Assembly: GCA_000196815.1 (NCBI GenBank) | Contig: FP929003.1 | Location: forward strand, 2,255,501 to 2,319,500 | DNA from: Nitrospira defluvii | GTDB taxonomy: Bacteria; Nitrospirota; Nitrospiria; Nitrospirales; Nitrospiraceae | Length of the DNA: 64,000 nt | Direction: 5' to 3' | Part shown: piece after piece, positions 27,501-35,462 of the stretch | Numbering within the stretch: position 1 is the stretch's first letter | Layout: each line of letters starts with the position of its first letter | The notes under the pieces: generated by a model | Databases searched by the model: none | What the model was told of the DNA's origin: nothing | What the model saw: only the letters and a program-made list of their open reading frames with translations | Position numbers and translations under genes: made by a program

Positions 27501-29964
27501 GCAAGCGCCGGATGAACAGGGGCAGGCTATCTCGGCCGTTCCCTTCGATGTCCGACCACTGGTCAGCGTGATCATTCCAACCTACAACCGCCCTGATCGT
27601 CTTCGAGAAGCGATTCAGAGTGTGCTTGCACAGACGTGCCAGGACTTCGAGATCGTCGTCGTCAATGACGGCGGGCAGGATGTCACCTCCGTCATCGACG
27701 GCTTCCATGCCGGTGCGCGGCTTATAGCTATTCAACATGCACACAATTGCGGTCTGGCCGCTGCACGCAATTCGGGGCTGCGAGCCGCGCAGGGTACATA
27801 CATCGCCTACCTCGACGATGATGATCGTTATTGTAGCGATCACCTAGAGACGTTGCTCGCGGCATTGCAGCGAGGCGAGCACAAAATCGCCTATACAGAT
27901 GCGTGGAGAATCCATGAAAGTCGGCAAGGGGAGCACTACGTGGCGACCGGACGAGACCTCCCGTATTCACGTGATTTTGATCCGCGAGAGCTGTTGATTC
28001 GCAATTATATTCCGGTGCTGACAGTCATGCATGAACGTAGTTGCCTCGATCAAGGAGGATATTTTGATGAATCCCTCTTTGCTCACGAAGACTGGGATCT
28101 CTGGATTCGTATGGCGCTTCATTATCCCTTTTGCCATATCAAGAAGACTACGGCCGAGTTCACGTGGCGTAGGGATGGCTCTTCGATGAGCAGCAGCATG
28201 AGTGATACCTATCGACGGACGATGGACCTGATTTATCACAAATATCGACCCTGCGCGGAGCGGCTGTCTGGCGTGTTGGAAGCTCAGAAGAAGAGTCTTT
28301 TGGCGTTTGAGGGTTCGATCACCAAGAAGACTCCTGCCGCTCGTGCCTATGACTGCTCGATCGTCATCCCAGTCTGGAACAACGCTGCGTTAACTGAGCA
28401 GTGTCTGAGAGCATTGGCCGAGGTAACGGATGGCGTGAGTTATGAAGTCGTGGTGGTCGACAATGGCTCGACGGATGGGGTGGAGACATTTCTTCAGAGC
28501 CTGGGCGGCGATGTCAAGGTCATCAGAAATGAGCAGAATCTCGGATTTTCTAAGGCCTGCAATCAAGGCGCACACGCTGCACGCGGTGAATTCCTGGTGT
28601 TTCTCAACAACGACACGATTCCACTCAAGGGATGGCTGTCGGCCATGGTCGAGGAGGTCCGCGCCTATTCCGATGTGGCGGTGGTGGGAAGCAAACTGTT
28701 GTACGAGGACGGCACGATTCAACATGCCGGAGTTGCGTTTTCGAGAGAGTGGTTTATGCCCTACCATCTTTATCGCGGCGGTAACGCCCAAGCGGCCTGT
28801 GTATCCCACCGGCGTGAGCTCCAATGTCTCACGGCCGCCTGCATGCTTGTCCGTCGAAACGTCTTCGAACAGGTCGGGGGGTTCGATGAAGGCTACCGCA
28901 ACGGATTTGAAGACGTCGACCTCTGCCTGAAGATCAGGAAACTGCAGTGGAAAATCGTCTACCAACCGAAGAGTGTGCTGTATCACTTGGAAAGTAAAAC
29001 CCCGGGACGGAAGACCCATGATCTAGAGAACGGTCGACGACTCCAGGAGCGTTGGGGCGCCTGTTGGTGGTTGGCTGACGAAGACCTCCTGCATTTTGAA
29101 GACGGCTATGCGATCCACAGCTACGTCCAAGACGACCTGCTCCGCTACAAGTTAGAACTGATTGCGGATTCGAAGACCAGCACGCAGCGAGCGATGCTGG
29201 CAGATACTCAACGTGCGGCGTTGCGTCAGGAGAACGACGTAGTCGCCGCGTACCTACGACGCGTGCAGGAATGGCCAGCCGATGTCTGGATTTTGCGCTG
29301 GGGGGGCTTACTCTGTAGTGGAGTTGGGCAACCGAAACTGGCGATCCCCTTCTGGGAACGCATCCTGACCTTGGAGGAAGATTCCTACGCCAGGGTCGGA
29401 TTGGCGAAGCACGCGTTGGAGATCGGGAAGTTCGACGACGCTGACCGTCATTTGACGGCATTGCTCGAACATGAACCATCACACGGGGAAGGCTGGCTCT
29501 TGCGCGGGATCGTCGCGATGCAACGGCTGGCCTATGCGGAAGCAGAACGGGCATTTGAGGAAGCCAAACGCGGGGGAGCCGATCAGCGAAAAGCGGCGAT
29601 GGGGCTGGTGATGGCCGCGATCGGCAACAACCGGCCGGAGAGAGCCTGGTCGGAAATTACCGCAGTCTGCGCGCAGCAACCGGACGACGAAGAGTGCATG
29701 CACTGGATGCTCAAATGCGGCACGATGCTCCAAAGCTGGGATGTGCTCGCATCACGCCTCTCCTCATTTGTCGCCCGCAATCCGGGCAATATTGCTATGC
29801 GATTTGCCCTCGCCGGAGTATTGTTGAGAGCAGGACGTCGAGCGGATGCGCAGCGGGAATATGACTGGCTGCGTGCCATGGCGCCGACCTTCGAAGGCAT
29901 GGACGAGTTGGCAAGACAACTGGCCGAATCCGAACGCCATCTGGTGCCGAACCATGCCGCATGA
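24562..29964 (+). CDS. 1800-aa fusion: glycosyltransferase, GT2, methyltransferase, GT2, GT2, TPR
   Basis: One uninterrupted frame. Domains: a group-1/CgeB-like glycosyltransferase (~1-370, with GYGGRVYEAMAAGRPVISWD); GT2 no.1 (~454-690, KVSIIIPCYQQAHFL, DADD); a SAM methyltransferase (~804-950, RILDLGCGRGWL); GT2 no.2 (~999-1230, VSVIIPTYNRPDRL, YLDDDD); GT2 no.3 (~1263-1500, SIVIPVWNN, rhamnosyltransferase-like FLNNDT); and TPR-like repeats (~1560-1800). Such fusions assemble and cap oligosaccharides. Proximity to fliC suggests flagellin glycosylation, with TPRs docking substrate or partners. An internal in-frame ATG at 26782 follows AAGGAG. GC is lower in the first two thirds. The SD of the main start is weak. 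Confidence 0.9.
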   Translation: MAPRSTKHALLLQLEFPTWKQARAWTYPAHFAIQEGLEANGCECLTIPAIPPSSSPADANWLQYAERLCRGKQFDLVWVWLVHSEYDRRLLEWIASLAPVRVGFVMESLSYTQDEQRFSPITAKRAAVAEAQLAYMTHAVVVDEVDAASINAKGKIPAFWCPAFVPERFIDPPDEHPVHGVAAFHGTPYGHRQAWLDHPGLNGVLVSPSSSPSTIQQLFDQLQLTAAELLACDPDAVEALLPKYVSDLQRVRLAEFTQWMKNLRTWACIVNLPGFQKGYGGRVYEAMAAGRPVISWDITNRPRNRALFEEGKDILLFPKDDPGTLAQRIVSVLGQKEYAYELARNANRKMLCHHTAEKRIQQILAWIATGFVPSFSDNEQSTIQGEPTFADLQLSAVLKVRRHIDVATANEPSSEPTLLGNGRLPNTSHVLTRNHSSEVRHSEIDGERPRAVPKVSIIIPCYQQAHFLADAVTSVIAQSYGDWECLIVDDGSPDDTAAVAAQLIEQYSTYRIRLIRKTNGGLADARNAGIRAARGPYLLPLDADDRLHPDYLNETVSILDHHAEIAVVYVDEQNFGEASHIHRKDSSTLARLLQSNVHDYCSLYRRTVWETVGGYSPAMYLGAEDWSFWLSAAKKGFRSHHLGKPLFLYRNRPGTMVAQVHANQELVKAHLVMHHPNVFSKDLQISARARLSQLNPAHTEKLARVCALHPTNEILQLFQQLAKISTAVPSSLLKEQQGVLMHSQTSGMDEHAHEAAYYAELFIKNPEWSTPEPNNDETARWVKIAAYLEHIVRLRVRKGETSRLRILDLGCGRGWLTNMASAYGDCTGVEPVAAVVTHGRKLYPHLRFHAGDAETLLQRADFQPFDVVLSSEVIEHVPRPGQAQFVAMIRRLVKPGGHVIVTTPRAEVFDLWKKLAPPNQPIEDWLTEADLKRLFIGNQFVRLGNDRVSIELPSFRFLPAPTSAECYQRKLIPFYQVWAWQAPDEQGQAISAVPFDVRPLVSVIIPTYNRPDRLREAIQSVLAQTCQDFEIVVVNDGGQDVTSVIDGFHAGARLIAIQHAHNCGLAAARNSGLRAAQGTYIAYLDDDDRYCSDHLETLLAALQRGEHKIAYTDAWRIHESRQGEHYVATGRDLPYSRDFDPRELLIRNYIPVLTVMHERSCLDQGGYFDESLFAHEDWDLWIRMALHYPFCHIKKTTAEFTWRRDGSSMSSSMSDTYRRTMDLIYHKYRPCAERLSGVLEAQKKSLLAFEGSITKKTPAARAYDCSIVIPVWNNAALTEQCLRALAEVTDGVSYEVVVVDNGSTDGVETFLQSLGGDVKVIRNEQNLGFSKACNQGAHAARGEFLVFLNNDTIPLKGWLSAMVEEVRAYSDVAVVGSKLLYEDGTIQHAGVAFSREWFMPYHLYRGGNAQAACVSHRRELQCLTAACMLVRRNVFEQVGGFDEGYRNGFEDVDLCLKIRKLQWKIVYQPKSVLYHLESKTPGRKTHDLENGRRLQERWGACWWLADEDLLHFEDGYAIHSYVQDDLLRYKLELIADSKTSTQRAMLADTQRAALRQENDVVAAYLRRVQEWPADVWILRWGGLLCSGVGQPKLAIPFWERILTLEEDSYARVGLAKHALEIGKFDDADRHLTALLEHEPSHGEGWLLRGIVAMQRLAYAEAERAFEEAKRGGADQRKAAMGLVMAAIGNNRPERAWSEITAVCAQQPDDEECMHWMLKCGTMLQSWDVLASRLSSFVARNPGNIAMRFALAGVLLRAGRRADAQREYDWLRAMAPTFEGMDELARQLAESERHLVPNHAA

Positions 29965-31150
29965 GCCCTCACCGGAATGCCGCGACCTGGTGATTCAACT
30001 GGCGCGCTTGGGCGACTTGGTTCAAACGCTTCCCGCCATCGAGGCGTTGCAGGAAGTGTATCCGGAACGAACACTGGATGTCCTGTGTGCCGCTCCCTTG
30101 ACGAGCGTCCTCTCCGGAGCCCGTCGTCTGGGCCGTGTCATTCCCTGGGACGGGGCACAATGGCATGCCTGGACCCATCAGTGGAAAGAGAACCCACGTC
30201 AGACCTTGCAGGCCATGCAGGCCTACGTCGCGTCTCTCGGCAACATGGCGTACGAGCATGTGTATGCGTTGAATCGGCATGCACGGAGCTGTCTCATGAC
30301 GCAGCTCTTTACAGGCCCTTTCTCGCGTGAGGACCAGCAGGACCGCACAGAGGCGCGCGCACGTCCATGGACCGAGTATCTCCGGCATATCGCGACACGA
30401 CGCGGGAACAATCGGGTTCATTTGGCTGATGCCTGGTGCGGCATGAGCGGAGTCAAGCCACGTGGCCGGGCGCCGCGCTTCCAGCCTCCGGCCGTCGAGC
30501 TGCCTGATGACCTCGCTTCCATCGGTGAGCGGCAGGGGCTCTGGGTTGCGCTGGTGACCGGGGCGGGCGAGGCGGATCGTTGCATCCCGGCGGCCACATG
30601 GGGCCGGTGGACCCAAGAGTTTCTGACACGGACAGACGAAGGACAGGTCGTGCTGATCGGAAGCGGGCGCGAGCGTGAAACCGGACAGGCCATTCTCGAA
30701 TCGATTCCCGCCTTGCTCCAAGGACGTGTCTGGGACGCGACCGGCCGCACAAGCATCCCTCAGTTGATGAAGCTCCTCCATGCATGCCGCTGGGTGATCG
30801 GTGCCGATACCGGCCCGCTCCATCTGGGCACGTTGATGGGCAGTCGGGCCATCGGACTCTATTTTTCTCATGCCCGGGTGCACGAAACCGGCCCCTACGG
30901 TGAAGGGCATTGGGTGTATCAACATGCGACGCAAGCCCAGCCGGAGTGCTGGCCTATCATGGAAAGTATCGCGTTGATCTGCGATGACCAACGTCGTGCC
31001 GCCTCCGATTGGATCCTCTGGAGGAATCGCATGGACCAATGGGGGACGAGTTTTGAGGACGGATCCGGACAAGAGGAGGGCGTCGAGGACGCCCGCGCGA
31101 CTGTCTGGCGCGCGCTCTCTCCAACCTTGTGCGAATCGGTTGCCGCATGA
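29954..31150 (+). CDS. glycosyltransferase family 9 (heptosyltransferase-like)
   Basis: A 398-aa GT-B protein. The N-terminus DLVIQLARLGDLVQTLPAIE is the GT9 hallmark (acceptor-side loop), and the donor-side block CRWVIGADTGPLHLGTLMGS carries the conserved DTGxxH. GT9 enzymes usually transfer ADP- or GDP-heptose. With a heptose kinase and nucleotidyltransferase in the same cluster, heptosylation of a flagellar or surface glycan is the reasonable guess. It overlaps the giant fusion gene by 11 bases and the next gene by four (ATGA). Confidence 0.87.
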   Translation: MPHEPSPECRDLVIQLARLGDLVQTLPAIEALQEVYPERTLDVLCAAPLTSVLSGARRLGRVIPWDGAQWHAWTHQWKENPRQTLQAMQAYVASLGNMAYEHVYALNRHARSCLMTQLFTGPFSREDQQDRTEARARPWTEYLRHIATRRGNNRVHLADAWCGMSGVKPRGRAPRFQPPAVELPDDLASIGERQGLWVALVTGAGEADRCIPAATWGRWTQEFLTRTDEGQVVLIGSGRERETGQAILESIPALLQGRVWDATGRTSIPQLMKLLHACRWVIGADTGPLHLGTLMGSRAIGLYFSHARVHETGPYGEGHWVYQHATQAQPECWPIMESIALICDDQRRAASDWILWRNRMDQWGTSFEDGSGQEEGVEDARATVWRALSPTLCESVAA

Positions 31151-32964
31151 CGCTCTTCAAGGACAACATTGCCTGGTTGGCCGCAAGGGATACATCCCTC
31201 GCCGCGGCCGTGACGACTTCGGCCGGCGGTGTCCTTACAATCGAGCCGGCACGGAGCGGCGTCCCTTCGGCTCGGCGATCCGGGCGGTGGATTCACAGCG
31301 CCTATGATCCGATCCGCGAAGCGGAATCATGGGCCGACACCCATGCGCCCGCCTGTCGGGCAGGCGAGACCGTCGTCGTGGCCGGCGTCGGGCTGCTGTA
31401 CCACGTTGCGGCTCTTCGGAAACGAGTGGCGCCGGAGATTGCGGTTGCGGTGCTGATCTCCGACCTCGACGAATTCCATGACGCGCTCGTCGCGCGGCCC
31501 CTCGCATCATGGGCCGAGCACATCCTCTGGCTCTCCGGTACGCCGGTCGAGATCGCTGATCGGCTGAGCAAGACGGGCCGCCCCCTGCGCTGTCTGTCCT
31601 ATGCTCCGGCCACACACAGTGATGCGAACTTCCGCAGCACGTTCGAGCAGGCCTTGCGGCGCGGAGTAGCGCGCCAGACCGGCGGGCAGCTCACGATCGC
31701 ACTGGTAGGGCCCATTTACGGCGGTTCGCTGCCGATTGCACGATATGTGAGACGGGCACTGGAAACGATCGGGCACAAGGTGCAATGGATCGATCACAGT
31801 GTACATGCGTCAAGTTACGAGGCCATGGGGGCGCTGAAAGATGCGCGCAATCGCCAACTGATGCAAGGTCGCTTGGCCGAAGTGTTGAGCCAATGGACCC
31901 TGGCCTCCCTGGCCGAGTCACCTCCCGACCTCGTCTTGTCCCTGGCTCAGGCGCCGTTGACCTTGCCGGTGCTCGAACATCTCCGGAGGAAGAAGCTGCT
32001 GACCGCCATGTGGTTCGTCGAGAACTATCGCCACCTGACCTATTGGCAACAGATGGCACCGGGGTATGACTACTGGTTCGTGTTCCAGCAGGGGGCCTGT
32101 CTCGATGCGTTCCGGCAGGCGGGTGCGCGGCATGTCGGCTTTCTGCCCATGGCGGCAGACCCTGAGTTGCATCGCCCGATGGATCTGTCTGATGAAGAAC
32201 GGCGCATCTATGGTGCGGATGTCTCCTTCGTCGGCGCGGGATATGCCAATCGCCGGCGCCTGTTCCCGGCACTGCTACGCCGACCCTGGTCGTTCAAACT
32301 CTGGGGAAATGAGTGGGACGGGGCCGACGAGCTTGACTCGGTGCTGCAGCTCAACGGCGCGCGAATCGATACCGACACCTGCATGAAGGTGTTCAACGCC
32401 ACAGCGATCAATTTAAATGTCCATTCCACGACCGGCGCGGGCCTCGACCCGCAAGCCGATTTCGTCAATCCACGGACCTTTGAACTGGCAGCCTGCGGCG
32501 CGTTTCAGCTGGTCGATTCCCGCTCCCAGTTGCCGGACTTTTTCACCGACCGGGAGATGCTCTCGTTCGGGAACTTCGATGAAGTCCCCGGACTCGTGGA
32601 TCGATGGCTCGGAGATCCTGCCGCTCGACAGGCTATGGCCGCTGCAGCCCGCGCACGTGTCCTGGGTGCGCATACCTATGTGCATCGAATGCGGGACTTG
32701 TTGGGACATATCGGATTGTCTCAGCCCGATCGAGTCGGAGCCGTGCTGCGGGGAGACCGGCAGCAGGAATCCCTGCTGTCGCGTTGCGCCGGGGATGTTC
32801 CGCTGGAATCGTTGCTCAAGGACTTTCCTGCCGGACAGCGGGTCGAGCTGAAGGATGTCGCCGCACGAATCCGCAGCAAAGGCTCGACCGCGACGCTCAA
32901 GCGGGAAGAATTGATGGTGTTGATGTTGGATGAATACCGGAGCGAGACACGCGATCTGTTATGA
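31147..32964 (+). CDS. CgeB-like glycosyltransferase
   Basis: The product has 605 aa. The C-terminal half shows the CgeB/'spore maturation' glycosyltransferase pattern: GFLPMAADPELHRPMDL, SFVGAGYANRRRLFPALL, LWGNEWDG and the nucleotide-sugar-binding FVNPRTFELAACGAFQLVDS. The middle (TIALVGPIYGGSLPIARYV) begins the N-terminal Rossmann half. About 150 residues ahead of that are unassigned. CgeB-like genes are common in flagellin or O-antigen loci. ATGA overlaps on both sides place it in a tightly coupled GT9-CgeB-GT9 trio. Confidence 0.84.
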   Translation: MTLFKDNIAWLAARDTSLAAAVTTSAGGVLTIEPARSGVPSARRSGRWIHSAYDPIREAESWADTHAPACRAGETVVVAGVGLLYHVAALRKRVAPEIAVAVLISDLDEFHDALVARPLASWAEHILWLSGTPVEIADRLSKTGRPLRCLSYAPATHSDANFRSTFEQALRRGVARQTGGQLTIALVGPIYGGSLPIARYVRRALETIGHKVQWIDHSVHASSYEAMGALKDARNRQLMQGRLAEVLSQWTLASLAESPPDLVLSLAQAPLTLPVLEHLRRKKLLTAMWFVENYRHLTYWQQMAPGYDYWFVFQQGACLDAFRQAGARHVGFLPMAADPELHRPMDLSDEERRIYGADVSFVGAGYANRRRLFPALLRRPWSFKLWGNEWDGADELDSVLQLNGARIDTDTCMKVFNATAINLNVHSTTGAGLDPQADFVNPRTFELAACGAFQLVDSRSQLPDFFTDREMLSFGNFDEVPGLVDRWLGDPAARQAMAAAARARVLGAHTYVHRMRDLLGHIGLSQPDRVGAVLRGDRQQESLLSRCAGDVPLESLLKDFPAGQRVELKDVAARIRSKGSTATLKREELMVLMLDEYRSETRDLL

Positions 32965-34637
32965 ATAAGCAAGTGCTTCTCATCAATATCACCCGGATGG
33001 GCGATCTCGTCCAAATGGGCACCCTGCTGCAGCGCCTCCAGCATGAGTGGCCGGGGGTCGCCGTCGATCTGGTCGTGGATGAACGGTTTGCTCCGATCGC
33101 GAAACTCCTGCCTCATCTCCGGCACATCATCGATTATGACTTTCATCGCCTGGTCGACGAGAGTCGGGCGCAAACGAAGGATGTCGTCACGCTCTACCGT
33201 GAGATGACTGACTGGGCAGCGCCGTTAATCGAGGCCGGCTACGACCGCGTCGTCAATTTGACCTTCAATCGCCGGAGCGGACTGCTGGCCTCCTACGTCG
33301 GGGCCAAAGAAATTCGAGGCATCGCGTCTCCGAAAGACGGGGACGTGGTCATCCATAACCCGTGGATGGCCTATTTGACCGATGTGCACAGTCAACGGCA
33401 GTTCAATCACTTCAATCTGGTGGATATCTACGCCTTGGGCGGAAGCGGGACCGGACCGTTTGCGCCCTTGTCGCTCGACATTCCTCCGGGCACGGCGCAA
33501 TGGGCGCGTGACTTTTTTGAACCGCACGGCGGGCAACAGATGCCTTGGATGGCGGTGCAAGTCGGGGCCAGCGATCCGATGAAGGCCTGGCGGCCGGAAC
33601 TCTTCGGTCAGACCCTGGCGGTGCTGAGTCGGCAGACACGGGTCGGGTATGTCTTCATCGGGACGGAGAGCGAGCGGAAGGCGATTGAAACCGCCCAGAT
33701 GGCCTATCGGAAAGCCGGCGGATCCGCGCCTCTCTGCGACGCGGTGGGGCGGACGACACTGCCTCAGCTCGCTGCGGTGCTGGCCCAGTGCCGACTCCTG
33801 CTGACCAACGACACCGGCCCGATGCACCTCGCAGTCGGAGCGGGCATTCCGGTGATCGATCTCTCGGTCGGGCATGTCGACTTTCGCGAGACGGGCCCCT
33901 ATGGACCGGGGCATTGGATCGTTCAGCCGGATATGGGCTGCGCGCCTTGTGGATTTGATCAGGTCTGTCTGCACCACGCCTGTAAAGACCGGCTGGTGCC
34001 GGATCAAATTGCCTCGCTGTGCCTGCATGTACTCACTGGAGCCGCATTTCCGGCAACATTGACCGGTATCAAGATCTTTCGCTCCCGCGTGGATGAGGAC
34101 GGGCTGGGCGGTGCCGATATTTGCGCGGGACGGGAAGATCCGACGATCGGCTGGTATGGCCGCTTCTGGCGTCGGTTCTGGTTCGAACAATTTACGGGCC
34201 GTCCCAGTCTGGTCCCCATGGTTTCGGAGCCTCCGCCCGACTGGAAGGAGAGTATGGCGATCCTGGATCGGGTTCTCCCTCTCGCAGCCGGGTTGGTCTC
34301 AAGAGCGAAGGAAATGGTGCGATTAACCGCCAGACGGCCGTTGCCGGTCAGTGCCTTGCAGCAGATGCAACTCGAGGAGAACAGGGCGCGTCAGACCATT
34401 GTGGCGCTCAGTCTCCAATTCCCGGCCACCGCATCCCTGGCCGTAGCCCTGGTGCGGGATACCCACAATGACGACAGCCACGAACTGACCGGCATGGCAG
34501 AAGCCCGTCTTGCAACCTATCGACGCTGGCAGAACCGGCTGCATGCGGTCGCGGCCGGTTTCCGTGCTTTCAAGACACCGCAAGGTTTCGCACCGCGTGG
34601 AACCAGGATGGCTCTTCCCATGGCGCCTATCGGATAG
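32961..34637 (+). CDS. glycosyltransferase family 9 with C-terminal extension
   Basis: The product has 558 aa. The GT9 domain (~1-370) opens VLLINITRMGDLVQMGTLLQ and has the donor block CRLLLTNDTGPMHLAVGAGI, followed by a Cys-rich stretch (DMGCAPCGFDQVCLHHACKD) as in several heptosyltransferases. The last ~190 residues match nothing I recognise; they are helical and may be a docking domain. Start overlaps the CgeB-like gene by ATGA. It is the last gene of the coupled glycosyltransferase run, 45 bases before an unknown gene and 0.8 kb before fliC. Confidence 0.86.
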   Translation: MNKQVLLINITRMGDLVQMGTLLQRLQHEWPGVAVDLVVDERFAPIAKLLPHLRHIIDYDFHRLVDESRAQTKDVVTLYREMTDWAAPLIEAGYDRVVNLTFNRRSGLLASYVGAKEIRGIASPKDGDVVIHNPWMAYLTDVHSQRQFNHFNLVDIYALGGSGTGPFAPLSLDIPPGTAQWARDFFEPHGGQQMPWMAVQVGASDPMKAWRPELFGQTLAVLSRQTRVGYVFIGTESERKAIETAQMAYRKAGGSAPLCDAVGRTTLPQLAAVLAQCRLLLTNDTGPMHLAVGAGIPVIDLSVGHVDFRETGPYGPGHWIVQPDMGCAPCGFDQVCLHHACKDRLVPDQIASLCLHVLTGAAFPATLTGIKIFRSRVDEDGLGGADICAGREDPTIGWYGRFWRRFWFEQFTGRPSLVPMVSEPPPDWKESMAILDRVLPLAAGLVSRAKEMVRLTARRPLPVSALQQMQLEENRARQTIVALSLQFPATASLAVALVRDTHNDDSHELTGMAEARLATYRRWQNRLHAVAAGFRAFKTPQGFAPRGTRMALPMAPIG

Positions 34638-34682
34638 CGACAGCAGACGTACGTTTGACACTCGGCCAAAGGAGTCCTGATC

Positions 34683-35225
34683 ATGCATATCACGCTCGAC
34701 GGCGAACAGTGGCAACTGCCGGATGACACGTCTCTCATGAACGCCCTGGCGTTTCTCAGCGACAAAGCCCATGCCCAACATCGGATTGTGACGTCGTTGA
34801 CGGTCGGCGGGAAGAGCATCAACGATAGGGATTTGGATCCGGCCTTTTTGAATCAACGGGGACAAGATGTGGGCGAGGTGGCCGGACGATCTCAATCGCT
34901 GCACGCCATCATCACAGATGCGAAACAGGCCATCGATCGGTTTGCCGCGCAGTTGCGAGCCGATGGCCTGGGCCTGCTCGGCCCGCTACGTTCGGGAACC
35001 GGGCAGGTGGGAACCATCGATTCCTGGTTGGGCCGTCTTGCAGACTATACGGAAATGTTGGAGGCCGGACAAACGCAGGGTGTGGCAGGACTCTCATCCG
35101 CTCCTCTCCTTCCATGGATACAGGAACTCCTGGGTGCGCGAACCTTCGCCGATCCCATCCGTGTCGCGGATCTGTTGGAGTATGAATTATTACCCCTGCT
35201 CGCTGAGTCCAGTCAGGCTGCTTAG
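34683..35225 (+). CDS. protein of unknown function upstream of fliC
   Basis: A 180-aa protein I do not recognise. The first 65 residues look like a small beta-rich module (MHITLDGEQWQLPDDTSLMN, then IVTSLTVGGKSINDRDLDP). The rest is helical (LHAIITDAKQAIDRFAAQLR). No signal peptide or membrane segment is visible. A clean AAGGAG lies 7 bases before the ATG, and codon use resembles its neighbours, so it is a real gene. It probably belongs to the end of the glycosyltransferase operon; a role in flagellin modification or export is conjecture. Confidence 0.7.
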   Translation: MHITLDGEQWQLPDDTSLMNALAFLSDKAHAQHRIVTSLTVGGKSINDRDLDPAFLNQRGQDVGEVAGRSQSLHAIITDAKQAIDRFAAQLRADGLGLLGPLRSGTGQVGTIDSWLGRLADYTEMLEAGQTQGVAGLSSAPLLPWIQELLGARTFADPIRVADLLEYELLPLLAESSQAA

Positions 35226-35302
35226 TGCCCGTTGTTCTCCGATGAGCCACTTCAACGAATGATGCCTCCCATTGCACCCGTTTCCTGCCTGGCACGGCGC
35301 TC

Positions 35303-35330
35303 TTAAGTCTTCCCGACAGCCTACCGATAA
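35303..35330 (+). promoter_or_regulatory. sigma-28 promoter of fliC
   Basis: TTAAG at 35303-35307, 15 bases, ACCGATAA at 35323-35330. The predicted start near 35337 leaves a leader of about 125 bases before fliC. Confidence 0.85.
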
Positions 35331-35444
35331 GGGGCACAGCAATACGGTAGCAAGGCGCAGCGGGGATGTGGCCACATCTCCACCAAACCTGGCTACCATC
35401 TCGTCGGCACGGACGCTGGCGACGTTCCGGTAGTAGTGCGGAAG

Positions 35445-35457
35445 CTTCAGGAGGAAG
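35445..35457 (+). promoter_or_regulatory. possible CsrA-binding hairpin over the fliC Shine-Dalgarno
   Basis: CTTC (35445-35448) and GAAG (35454-35457) can pair, leaving AGGAG in the loop. GGA in a short hairpin loop at the ribosome-binding site is the classic CsrA target. Further GGA triplets occur at 35411 and 35440. The fliC ATG is at 35463. csrA-fliW lies in the same locus. Confidence 0.5.
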
Positions 35458-35462
35458 TAGTC

